A stretch of DNA of 64,000 bases from Symbiodinium microadriaticum (taxonomy: Eukaryota > Sar > Dinophyceae > Suessiales > Symbiodiniaceae), in NCBI GenBank assembly GCA_001939145.1, contig LSRX01000010.1:85082-149081 (forward strand), in the 5' to 3' direction. The notes beneath the pieces were generated by a model that ran no database searches, was not told where the DNA came from, and saw only the letters and a program-made list of their open reading frames with translations. Position numbers and translations under genes: made by a program. Of this stretch, positions 11,280 to 21,857 are shown piece after piece (the stretch's first letter is position 1; every line of letters starts with the position of its first letter).

Positions 11280-12826
11280 TGGAGCTCCGGCTCTGGTTCC
11301 GAAAGGGAGCTGCCGAGAGCAGGTCTCAGGGGAAGTCCGCCTGTGCAGGCAGGCAGCAGCATCTGACTCGGAGAAGAGAGCATGCGATTCGCCTCGCCGG
11401 GATGCCATTGGCGAATCCGTGGGCAAAGGTCGAAGCGAGGTCAAGGATTCTGAGGTCCGGGAGTAGTTGGAGGAAGGAAGGTGTGAAGGAAGAGATCTGG
11501 TCCATGCTCGAGGCTTGCAGAGGACAGCAAGGAGCAGTGCATGAGTGCAGCCAAAGACATGTTGGCCGCGGTAACCACATGATCCGCAAGCTTCTGAACG
11601 ACGGACGAGACGGCCAGCGAACTTGGCGAGAGGATGCGGTCCTGTATGGAGGAGTGCATGGAGCGTCTCCGGGACGAGGCTACGAAGTCAATGGTCCGTA
11701 GGAGGACTTGTCGGACATGGAGGTGGAGAGGCTGAACATGGATGGTGCTTGGGATGCAGCCAAAGAGGCCGCCGTTCTTGCGCGGCTGCCCGGAATGAGT
11801 CCGCCACAGCCACCTGCGAAGGATGGAGGAATTTAACAAGACAGGCTTCGACCGCTGCATGGGTGAGCTGGCCGAACCGGATGAGGTTGCAGGTGAGCTC
11901 TTCCGGGGCCTTTCGGATGAGAGGAAGCAGAACAAGGAGAAGCGAGCCAAAGAAGACGCAGCCGTCGACATCGTCGGTGAGCGATCCAGATCTGCATGGA
12001 AGCAGCATGGCTAGCTTGCGAGACGATGTGGAGGATGTCGTGACAAAGTTCCAGCATAAAACCCCGGGGGCATGGCAGCCCGTGGAGACATGTGGAGACG
12101 CAGAGGTCGATGTGTAGCGAGCAAGCAAAGGAAGAGCTCAAGGAAAGGACCTTCGGGGTGGTGCGTCTGTTGGCACAGATGAAGGCGGCAGCTGAAAGCT
12201 GGGTTGCTTGCCAGGAAGACTCTGTTGAGGTGAATGCGACTTGCGACTCCATCGCCCGGGCAGAACTGGAAGAAATGGGCGGCTCGATGTCCGTCTGGAC
12301 CGTGGAAGAGGCCGAGAAGGTCAAGGCCCTCGGTGAGGCCATGCTCGAGGGCCGGGCGGTTCTCCTGCGCAAACTTCATGCCATCCTCTTGGAGACCTAT
12401 TGACGGGTGCCCTAAATTGCTCCGATGCAGTGCTACACAATCTCGCCGACAAAGCCCAGCAGACCTCGGATGGCTTCATGCCGACTGCATCAATGGGGCC
12501 TCGCAATGTGTCCGACAAGGACAGCAGGATCGTTTGGGGAATGGTTCGCTACTACTGCAAGGTGCACACGAAGCTGTCCGACAGCCTCAGCACAGACCAT
12601 GAAACCACGGACATTTCGGGTGTTTGCCGCCTTGGGCGACGTCTTGCGGCTTGCGGTCATCACCGACTCTTATGCAGGGCAGGAGGACGAACAGACTGCA
12701 GGCGATGGCACCTCGACTACTACCGACACTACCACTGCGACAAGCATGGGATCTACTTCTAGCTCCCAAGTGACCAGTGCCTATTCCATATCAAGTATTG
12801 TACTTTCTGTTTGGCTGTTGGTCTAG
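11280..12826 (+). pseudogene. intronless, frameshifted coding tract (probable retroposed pseudogene)
   Basis: Good protein sequence runs for about 1.3 kb but changes frame repeatedly with no introns. Frame 0 (about 11514-11700, with two in-frame TGAs) gives CMEECMERLRDEATKSM. Frame 2 gives EDLSDMEVERLNMDGAWDAA. Frame 0 again (11823 on) gives MEEFNKTGFDRCMGELAEP. Frame 1 (about 12007) gives MASLRDDVEDVVTKFQHK. Frame 2 (about 12117-12401) gives SEQAKEELKERTFGVVRLL. Frame 1 resumes to about 12615, then frame 2 to the stop at 12824. Some changes need only one base, for example an extra T near 12116 and one indel near 12402. The C-terminus is Ser/Thr-rich followed by a hydrophobic end (SIVLSVWLLV), like a GPI-anchor or tail-anchor signal. 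No intron, several stops and indels suggest a decayed retrocopy; uncorrected assembly indels are the alternative. Confidence 0.55.
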
Positions 12827-14049
12827 ACTGCACGCCGCTAGACTGGCAGGCAGCTCTCGATGCTCCCTTAGGAGGGGCATGGCTCTCTGATGCTGAAGCA
12901 GAGATCTTCGGCAAAAGAGGGGGACATGTACAGTCCATGTTTCTCTTGGTAATGCGACACGACGAATCTGTCCCGAGTTCTATTTTCGTTCGGGATTGTA
13001 CCCATTGATTGCAACGTGGTCCTTGCGCCACGACTTTGTAACACTTCGACTGACAAGCTCCGGGCACTTTTCATGACAAGTTAGCGAGTCCGCAGCGACA
13101 CCAGCTCCACGATGTTCCAAGATCCTAGCGAGTTTGGAGCTCCGTAGGCCAAAAATGGCACTTACATGTTCCTGTAGCTAGCCGGGACCTTCTGCCTGAA
13201 TCCCTGCCTGCCTTGAGGCATGCTTACAAGGTAGTGTTTAGGTTGTCCAAGCAACGACAGTGTTACATGGACACTTTGCTCCGTGGTGCACACTGCAAAT
13301 TCGGAGTTGCCTATGCTCGGAGTCTGATCGCAATGTCCCTGGCTCATATCGGACCCAGCAAACGAAAAGGCGATGTCGAACTTTGGGCATGTCAGTCTCC
13401 ACAGCTGCGAAGGGGAAGCCTCAACAGCAGGTATGGCCAGGTATGGTCTGTTGACTTATCATCACAATAGTACTACTAAAACAAACAGTTATTATCATGG
13501 TTACTGTCACTACTATTTTTCTTCTCCGTATTCTGTTTATTACTATCCACCTTGTTACGTTTGTGCTTCTCTCGGATTTGCACGAAGCTGGCACCCATAG
13601 GCCCGTATTTTGCATCGCCGTGACCAGGTGCCGCGCTGTTCGACATTCCTCTGAACCCAGAGGATGTGCTGGCCGTCCTAGGCGGGGCATTTTGGTTTAG
13701 GGCCCTTGGTCAAAAGATTTGGAGGCTCTACAAGGTTTCGGTAGATCTCTTGAGGCTTTGATTGAACTTTTGTTCGTGTGTCTCGGGTCTTAAATAAGCA
13801 GCAAGGTCATCGATAATTACCTGTGGAAGTATTCGTTGACTTGGTTCTCATACTGCTCACCACTGCAGGTGAGCCTAAAAGCAAAACCGAAGCTGTGGAT
13901 GCTTCTTTCTCTGTCTTCAGCACGGAAATTCCAGGCACAGCTTGTCGAAGTCTGCTACCCGGATTTTTGAGTTTGTGCTCCGTCTTCTGTTATATCCAAC
14001 ATAGGTATTGACTGGCTGGTTGAGGGAAGTGCTGCGTAAGCTGTCTCTC
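12827..14049. other. no gene seen
   Basis: Both strands were read. Open frames are short and of random-like composition. There are no recognisable domains, arrays or long repeats. The first degenerate copies of the downstream minisatellite begin at about 14050. Confidence 0.4.
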
Positions 14050-16045
14050 GTAAGATCTCGCAAGTCTTGACTTTGGAATGAAATCCAGCTGATGAAGCTA
14101 GCTCTGCAGCTGCCCGATCAATGTGTCGAACTGCTACAGCTGCTGTGGGTTCAAAGGCCGGGAGATCGGAGAAAGAGTTTGACAGGAAATCGCCCAATCA
14201 TTTGGTTGCACACCTACGCCTGACTCTGAGTTCGATCTCCGGGAAACTGATCAATCTCTCGCCTGCGCTTGGCTAAATCCATCATTCAGTCGCCAGGTCG
14301 AAATGCCACGCTGCTACGGGCAACCCTTTGAAAGGAAATTAAGACTGATGCTGATGATGCTCGCCTTGCGGCTCACTAAACCAATCCAATCACCGGGTCG
14401 AACTGCTACGCCTGCTGCGGGTTCAAGGAAATCCAGCTGATGCTGATGATGCTCGATCTGCGGTTCGGTAAATCCTTCCAATGACTGGGTCGAACTGCTA
14501 CCCCTGCTGTGGGTTCAATCGCAGGGAACTCGGAAACAGAGTTTGACAAGAAATCCAGCTGACTCGATCTGCGGTTCGCTACCCCTGCTGTGGGTTCAAT
14601 TGCAGGGAACTCGGAAACAGAGTTTGAAAAGAAATCCAGCTGATGCTGATGATGCTCGATCTGCGGTTCGCTACCCCTGCTGTGGGTTCAATTGCAGGGA
14701 ACTCGGAAACAGAGTTTGAAAAGAAATCCAGCTGATGCTGATGATGCTCGATCTGCGGTTCGCTACCCCTGCTGTGGGTTCAATTGCAGGGAACTCGGAA
14801 ACAGAGTTTGAAAAGAAATCCAGCTGATGCTGATGATGCTCGATCTGCGGTTCGCTACCCCTGCTGTGGGTTCAATTGCAGGGAACTCGGAAACAGAGTT
14901 TGAAAAGAAATCCAGCTGATGCTGATGATGCTCGATCTGCGGTTCGCTACCCCTGCTGTGGGTTCAATTGCAGGGAACTCGGAAACAGAGTTTGAAAAGA
15001 AATCCAGCTGATGCTGATGATGCTCGATCTGCGGTTCGCTACCCCTGCTGTGGGTTCAATTGCAGGGAACTCGGAAACAGAGTTTGAAAAGAAATCCAGC
15101 TGATGCTGATGATGCTCGATCTGCGGTTCGGTAACTCCTTCCAATGACTGGGTCGAACTGCTACCCCTGCTGTGGGTTCAATTGCAGGGAACTCGGAAAC
15201 AGAGTTTGAAACGAAATCCAGCTGATGCTGATGATGCTCGATCTGCGGTTTGCTAAATCCGTTCAATCACTCGGTTGGGTTCACGGAGAGCGAGTTAGCT
15301 GATGCTGATGATGCTCGCCTTCGCTAAATCAATCCAGTCACGGGGTTCCAACTGCTACTTCTGCTGCCGGCCCAAAGGCAGGAAATCGGTAGCATAGTTT
15401 GAAAGGAACTCCGGCTGATGCTGATGATGCTCGCGCTGGGGTTCGTTAAATCCGCCCAATCACTGCGTCGAACTAGTATACGCCTGCTTTGACTTTGGAA
15501 GAGAAAATCCCGCTGATGCTGATGATGCGCTCTCTGCGGTTGGCTACATTAGTCCAATCCATGGGTCGAACTGCAATCCCTGAAACGGCAACGGGTTGAA
15601 TTGCCAAGAAATCGCAGCCTTTCGTTCCATCCATCAATCATTTTGAGGAATTGTGACGCCTGCTGAAAGGAAATCAGGCTCATGCTGATGATGCTTGTGC
15701 TGCGCGTTTGGGTGTTGGTCAGCTAGCATCAGCTGGATTTCCCTTTGATCTTTGTCTCCGATCTCCTGTCCCTGCAGGCTTAGCAATTCGACCCAATGAT
15801 TGGATGGACTAATCGAGCCGCAGAGCAAGCATCATCAGCATCAGCTGGATTCCGTTGAAAGAAACCTCTCTCCAATCTCCCGGCCCTACAAAATGATGGG
15901 ATGGATTTAGCGACCCTGCGCTAGAACCCACGAAAACTGAAAGTGTAGCAGCTCGTCCTCTGCGGATCGTTGAAATTTGTCTAGTGGTATGCCTGCTGTG
16001 GGTTCAGAGGAAATCTAATTGATGCTAATGATGCTCGCCCTGTGC
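14050..16045. repeat. 92-bp minisatellite array with degenerate and inverted flanking copies
   Basis: Six nearly identical 92-bp units begin at 14578, 14670, 14762, 14854, 14946 and 15038. Each holds GATGCTGATGATGCTCG, CTGCGGTTCGCTACC and GAACTCGGAAACAGAG. Diverged copies extend to both sides (14050-14577 and 15130-16045). Near 15718-15740 and 15826-15850 the core appears in reverse orientation (AGCATCAGCTGGATT), so the array is not purely head-to-tail. Short frames across it are by-products of the repeat. Confidence 0.9.
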
Positions 16046-17550
16046 TGCCACTGCTCCGACAAGGGCAATTCATGCTGGGCTGCTCCTTTCTGCAACTCCT
16101 TGTATCCGTCCAAGCCATGTTTGAACTTCATTCTACCTCGCTTGGACGCAAGTACTCGTAAGATCCCAAAGCCTGCCTGCCTCATCCGGTGGAATAGCCG
16201 AAGCTATGATTTCCAGAGCATCAGATGTTGTACCGTCCTCTTCTTGGACCGCTTAACTCGCCAGGCAGTGCAGCGGGCCGGTTGCCGCTCGTCGCCTTCT
16301 TGCAGGGCCTGGGAGGGCATTTAGTGGGCGTCGAGAAGGACCTTATCTTTGTTCCCGCCGGGTGAGGAAAACGCTTGTTGCCCGGGTGCCGTGCTATTTA
16401 CTCGAGCTCTGTTGGCGGGCAGAGACCCTATGTCGACTGAGCACAGGACCCCGCGCAACACGCTAGAGCCCTTCTCGCGCTGCGCCGCTTAAGGCAGGAT
16501 TTCCGCTCAACCTGCCTGATGTGAGGTCTCTGTGCAGGAAAAGTTAATGAGGTAGCATCCATAGTCGCGACATCAGAGTCTTGTGCGTCGCCCATATCAT
16601 CATGGTATTTTAACCCTGTCCCTGTATTTACAGCAGTTCATAGACAGCCGTCACGGAACCTTCAGGAGTCACTCCATTTTTCAACCCAACATCTATCATG
16701 AACCCGGAACATGCCTGGCAGGGATTTCCTTCACGCCTATGGCGCTGGCTTAGTGCTGTCCTCGGACTCCCACTTTCAAATCCGTTGACAGGTAGGCTCT
16801 CTCACACACACACACACACACCCTCACACATAGAGACAGACATCGGGGGAGCGGGGAACAGTCAGACAGTCACGATGTCGCCGGCAGTCCTGAGACAGAA
16901 GGGCATGTCACCCTGCACAGCGGTCCACTTCGGAACAAAAAACTAGACAGGACGGCGCAAATGTACGGGGAGTCATGTGCAAAAGGAACGGAGCATACTT
17001 GCGTGCGCAAAATCTCACACGATTAGTTTGTCTTTGTGCATTTCGCACAACGAATCTTCGACATTGAGGCCCCTGTGTCCCCTGCTCAAGGCGAGCAGCT
17101 TCTTCTGTTCCTTTTTCGCTGCGATGGGGGCGTTGCTCTTCCGGCGAACTCCTGTCCGATGTGTCCGAAACAAAAATGGACCATAGTCAGGTCGACGGCA
17201 GCGCAACATGCGCAGACCAGGCAGCCAAAGGCAGGGTGCCACCGCAGCTGTATTACTGTACCATGCTTTTGCATTTTTGCAGCAGACATATCTTCCCACT
17301 GACGGCAGGAGACTGTACGAAGGACCCGACCATGTTATCCAGATGCCCTCAGTCCTGCTACAACAGGACCCCCGAGCTGCATGAATTGTCAGGCATGCGA
17401 AACTGCACAGGACGTGCAGTGTTAGAGGTAACCCCTGCAGACGGCCAACTCCTCAACATGATGCTTCAATAGGAACATGCTGTAATTAGGCTCTGTCTAG
17501 TATTTCTCTATCTCTTTCTCTCTCCCCTTCTTACCACCCAGAATACAAAC
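16046..17550. other. mostly non-coding; one possible ShKT-like exon at about 17309-17400
   Basis: After an AG|G acceptor-like site at 17307-17309, a + strand frame reads GDCTKDPTMLSRCPQSCYN. This matches the C-terminal half of the ShKT cysteine pattern (G-x-C-x2-DP-x-M-x3-C-x2-SC). The N-terminal half of the domain was not found in frame, so this is weak. A (CA)n run lies at about 16803-16822. A frame starting with ATG at 16698 runs into a GTAGGC donor-like site near 16792. Nothing else is convincing. Confidence 0.3.
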
Positions 17551-18090
17551 TTTACACACGCACACACACACACAGGCACACGCTCACACACACACACACA
17601 AACGACTATAAATTACAAAACATCAATGAATCGGTCAATCTATGATCTATCTATCTACCTATCTCTATGTCTGTGTGTTTATGTTTCTGTTTATATATGT
17701 ATTCGCTGTTCAGTAGTTCACGCCCAGGTATACACGAATGCATACAAGCGTTTATCATTTCCCCTGTTTGCCATCTCCGTTTGTACACGTGCACCCGTCT
17801 AGTGGCACACATTCTCGGTTTATGTTTTACTACACACACATTCACACATACATAGACATACATGTACTGGCATGTGTGCCCACTGTGTGTACGTATGCAT
17901 GCATGTACAGATGTATATGTATGTATGAGTGTATGTATGTGTGTACGTACATGAGTAGGTATGTACGTAAATGTAAACGTATATGTATGTGTGAATATAG
18001 ACATATGTGTGTAGTAATATGGTGCATACATATCCATCTACATCTACATACACATACATACATATGTACATACTATATACACACAGATAC

Positions 18091-18121
<31 letters not shown>

Positions 18122-18275
18122 TGTATGTGTGTAGATATATATATATATATATATGCACACCCACACCCATATCTCGCTTTTTCTCTCTCCCTCTCTCTCT
18201 CCCTCTCTCTCTCCTTCCCGCCTGTCTCGCTCTCTCTCTCTCTCTCTCTTCCCTGTCTGTCTGTCTCTCGCCGTG
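17551..18275. repeat. compound microsatellite block: (CA)n, (GTAT)n, (TA)n, (CT)n
   Basis: CA/CACACG-rich 17551-17610, a GTAT/ATGT-rich tract 17825-18130 with a perfect (GTAT)n core at about 18094-18127, (TA)n at about 18136-18152, and (CT)n/(TCTC)n at about 18181-18252. Frames on both strands (YIYIYI, HTYIHTYIH, SLSLSL) are repeat translations, not genes. Confidence 0.9.
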
Positions 18276-18631
18276 TTTGGGCAGGCGGGTGGGTTCGGGG
18301 TTGCATATGTGCATGCAGGAAATAACACGATGTGTACATACACACGTGTGCACACATGCGTATACATGCGCAACATGCATATATGCAGCAGGAGGTGCTT
18401 CACACGAGCATCTGCATCATGTGCCTACATAAGTACATCTGCATGTACCCGCAGCGTTGCACCGTGCTTCGTTATGGTTGTTGGAGTGACTTCTACTGTT
18501 GTGAAAGACTCGAAGTCTTGTCGCTGCAGGACGCAGCCTAGTCTTCTGGAATGGAAGGGCAGGTCAGCTGGAACCTTATGGTGTCGGCTCTGTGCTTGTG
18601 ACGAAGCCTCCACCCACTGCAGTGCGCTCGA

Positions 18632-19351
18632 GATGGATTTGTTAAGACGAAAGATCACATGGATTCCTTTGCTGAGGTGTCCTTTCTTCCACAAGCTCAG
18701 ACCAGCACAAACCTCTCTCTGGTGACGGTCGTCATCCTGGAACAGGCAGAGACCAAATACGTACTGTCGATCGATCTCATTGCATCACTGTCTAGGATGG
18801 GACCTCTGGGACGGCGGACCGGGCGAAAGACTTAGACATGACCTTAGTTGCTGCCAATGGAGTTTGCGTACTTCAAACTAATGGTGTTGATGGAGTCATG
18901 GCGGCTTCAGTTTCGTGTGCCGAGGCTCCCGTAACTGCCAAGCTAGAGGCAGAGCTCGCACCGGGCTCTGTGGTTTGGAGCATAGACGCTCTACGGCTGC
19001 GTGGAGCAACTATGCAGGAGGCAGAGCCCACTGACCCGCCCGAGGAAGGCAAGCCAGCGAAAAAGCCGGCAATGATTACTGTGCCGGCTGGCGGCTTGGT
19101 CTTTCTCCGCCGCTTCCATGTTGCTGCCCAGTGGTCCCTAGACGTGCCTGTTCACGTCTACTTGCGGGTCCCAGCACCGCCGGCAAGCCTGCGGCCCGCT
19201 TGGCCGGTTTCTCTCGAGGCAGCCAAAAAACTGCAACGAGCAGCCACGGAGGAACTCCAGCGATTGGGTGCCATGCGTTTGTCGGGGGCGGTCCTGTCGG
19301 AGATGCGCTTCACCGATGCGAGTGTGGCTACCTATGGCGCACGCGAGACAG
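18632..19351 (+). CDS. two candidate exons of an unidentified protein
   Basis: Exon a opens near 18632 and contains SFAEVSFLPQAQTSTNLSL. It may end at 18721 (GTGACG donor) or 18760 (GTACTG donor), both phase 0. Exon b starts after CTAG|G at 18796 in phase 0 and runs to CAG|GTGCGC at 19351. It contains AKLEAELAPGSVVWSIDAL, RRFHVAAQWSLDVPVHVYL and a helical LEAAKKLQRAATEELQRLG segment. The implied intron is 35-74 nt, unusually short, so the join is uncertain; exon b alone is convincing coding sequence. An ATG at 18838 lies inside exon b. No family is recognised. It may be part of the ankyrin gene downstream, but no chain of phases was found to prove it. Confidence 0.5.
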
Positions 19352-19835
19352 GTGCGCCTCCCTAGTGGCTGTTGACGGGAGCGCTCGTCTCTCTTCCTCT
19401 AGTCTTCATGTGCACAGCACACCATCACATGATGTGCACCTCCACTCGTGGCTTTGTTGGTCAAGCCTTAGGCCTTAGTCTTCGACGTGGCTATTCCGAT
19501 TCCAAAGCATCTAAGTTGGACGTCCTGTGCGGCTCGAATGTCTGAGATTCGACACAAATGGCAAGCGCACCAGACCCCACAACGGGCCTATACATGCTGA
19601 ACCCTAGTGGCTCCTAAGTAACCTCACCTTGAGCTTTGATTTCTGCAATGCGAGAGGGAAAAAATGGCAGCAACTATACTCTTAAAACGATCTAGACCCC
19701 AAATTAAAGTAACCCTCGAGCAAAAGACAGCAGTCTATGACCTCGAGCTCGGGTTCAGGTGCAAGGCGCCTGGCTCGCGCCTTCGGCAGCCCCGTTGCAG
19801 CGCTGGGCTCTATCGGGTGCCGTGCCCAACGATGC

Positions 19836-19879
<44 letters not shown>

Positions 19880-20452
19880 ATATATATATATATATATGTA
19901 CACATGTACATATTACGTTCTTAATTGTTACCATTATTATATGTACTTTTCTCCTACTATACAGGGTACCGTAGAAAAAGGGTACTTTGAGGGTACCATA
20001 AGGATACTGGCAGCGTGACAATAAGGGCCAGGGCAACACAGATCTAGAAGACTTTCTCAAGTTGACAGATGAGGGTGCTGGTGTTTGCATAAGTTGAGGC
20101 GCATGATTGTGCACGGTGCGTCTGTCTGATTGTTGAAACGTTAATATAAGATTGGTTGCAGCAGCTTTGACATCGCCAGACAGTGTGCACCTGGGATTGA
20201 TTTGGGGTTATACTTGTAGTGGAAATCTCACTTGAACGCTGTGTTCTTTCTCGGACACGCCCGCCCTTGTCCCCAACACCTCCAAACCTATACCCCTAAA
20301 CCCCGAAACGCGAGTGTGAGAGTCGAAACCCCGAAACGCTCAGCCTTCCCTATCTTCCCATCTTAGCCACTCGGTGTCTTACTGAGCCGACTCAAGACCA
20401 CATGCCTCGCCTGGATTGTCCCAGCGTGAGCGCTGAAGCCCTCAACCCTAAA
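19352..20452. other. no gene seen; (TA)n-(GTAT)n microsatellite
   Basis: A compound (TA)n-(GTAT)n-(TA)n microsatellite occupies about 19834-19898. No coding frame of convincing composition was found on either strand. Confidence 0.4.
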
Positions 20453-21110
20453 CCCCTCAAACATCCCATAGCCCTAAGCCCGAACCCCTTAAAAAAATAA
20501 AACTAAACCCTAAACCCTTAACAAAAAACCCCGAGGCCCGACTGGTGTCGCTGCCGGCCCCGGAAGACGGACCAGGCCTTTGAGGTGGGCGCGCTGAGCC
20601 TCCTGGTGCCCTCGGCGCAGTCCGGGAGGGGAGTTTCCTGAGTTCCTGTAATGGGGTTTAGGGTTTAGGGGTTTAGGGTTTAGGGTTTGGGGTTTCTGAT
20701 TCCTGTACTGGGGTTTAGGGTTTCTATAGGGTTTAATGAGGGGAGTTTCCTGAGTTCCTGCAATGGGGTTTAGGGTTTAGGGGTTTAGGGTTCAGGGTTT
20801 GGGGTTTAGGGTTTCTGATTAGTGTAATGGGGCTTAGGGTCTCTATAGGGTTTAATGAGGGGAGTTTCCTGATTTCCTGTAATGGGGTTTAGGGTTTAGG
20901 GTTAGCCTAAAGGGTTCTTAAAAGTTCTATAAGGGTTTAGGTAACGGTTAGCTTGAAGGGTTCTTAACAGTTCTATAAGGGTTAGGGTTTAACGGGTAGC
21001 TTAATGGGTTCTTAACAGTTCTATAAGGGTTTAGGGTTTAAGGGGTAGCTTAAAGACTTAAAGGGTTCTTAACAGTTCTATAAGGGTTTAGGGTTGAGGG
21101 GGTTTTGGGA
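20453..21110. repeat. telomere-like heptamer block with higher-order repeats
   Basis: CCCTAAA-type repeats (about 20453-20525) are followed, after a GC-rich spacer, by TTTAGGG-type repeats from about 20648. The second part has higher-order structure: a GAGTTTCCTG-led unit recurs at 20631, 20743 and 20862 (periods 112 and 119). Then a unit of about 45-60 bp with GGTTCTTAACAGTTCTATAAG recurs about four times to 21110. This is interstitial telomere-like sequence that has been tandemly amplified, not a chromosome end. Confidence 0.8.
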
Positions 21111-21857
21111 GTTTCAAAACATGCGAGGTCCCATGCAAGTACTGAGGGCTAAGGATTCAAAGTGTTCAGGATTCTATATTGGGGTGCCTGCCTCTTTCCG
21201 AAACTCAGAAAGCTTTTGTTTGGTTATAGATTTGCAGGACTAAGGTTTCAGGGCTGTGTGGTTTAGATGCTGAGCTGTGCGGCTCTTGTCCCCATCCCGA
21301 TTGAGTCGATGCAGACCGGATGCAAAGCTGGATGTGCTCATTGCAGGCACCCCAGAATCAGCCGTGCACTGCGAAACCGTTTTTGCAACGAGGCGATGTT
21401 CCTGCTTTCGGTGCACAGTCCTGGAGGTCAATGTGCCTCAGCAGCATGATCGAAAAACCACAATTAGTATTTCCTTGTCGTGCTTCTAAATAAATGAGTA
21501 GATAAGCTAATAATCCACAAATACGTAAATAACTAAGTGGACATAGATAAATAATCTGAATAAACATATAGGTATATATACACGATGATGTTACTGTTTT
21601 TGCACAAAAACCATATTTCAGCTATGATGGCCCAGAAGGTTTTAGGGGTTTTGTAGTTCAGGATGAGTCTAGGGTGTAGCGAGGGACGCCGAACCCTGAA
21701 CCCGAACACTAATTATTACGGGGGCTTGAACATGCAGTACGATCTCCTTATTATGATGTCCCTGTAGAACTCTGCCATAAAAAAAGCCCTTTGAAATGAT
21801 TGCGGCAGGCCTTACAGTACTCGCACTCCCGAAGCATGCCAGATGCAACAACGCCAG

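Noticed and set aside
17651..18403. Frames of up to 195 residues on both strands rich in Tyr/Ile/His/Cys
   Set aside because: Products of CA, GTAT, TA and CT microsatellites.
20453..21110. Chromosome end (telomere)
   Set aside because: Heptamers are degenerate, embedded in longer units and flanked by unique sequence; similar short arrays recur throughout the window.
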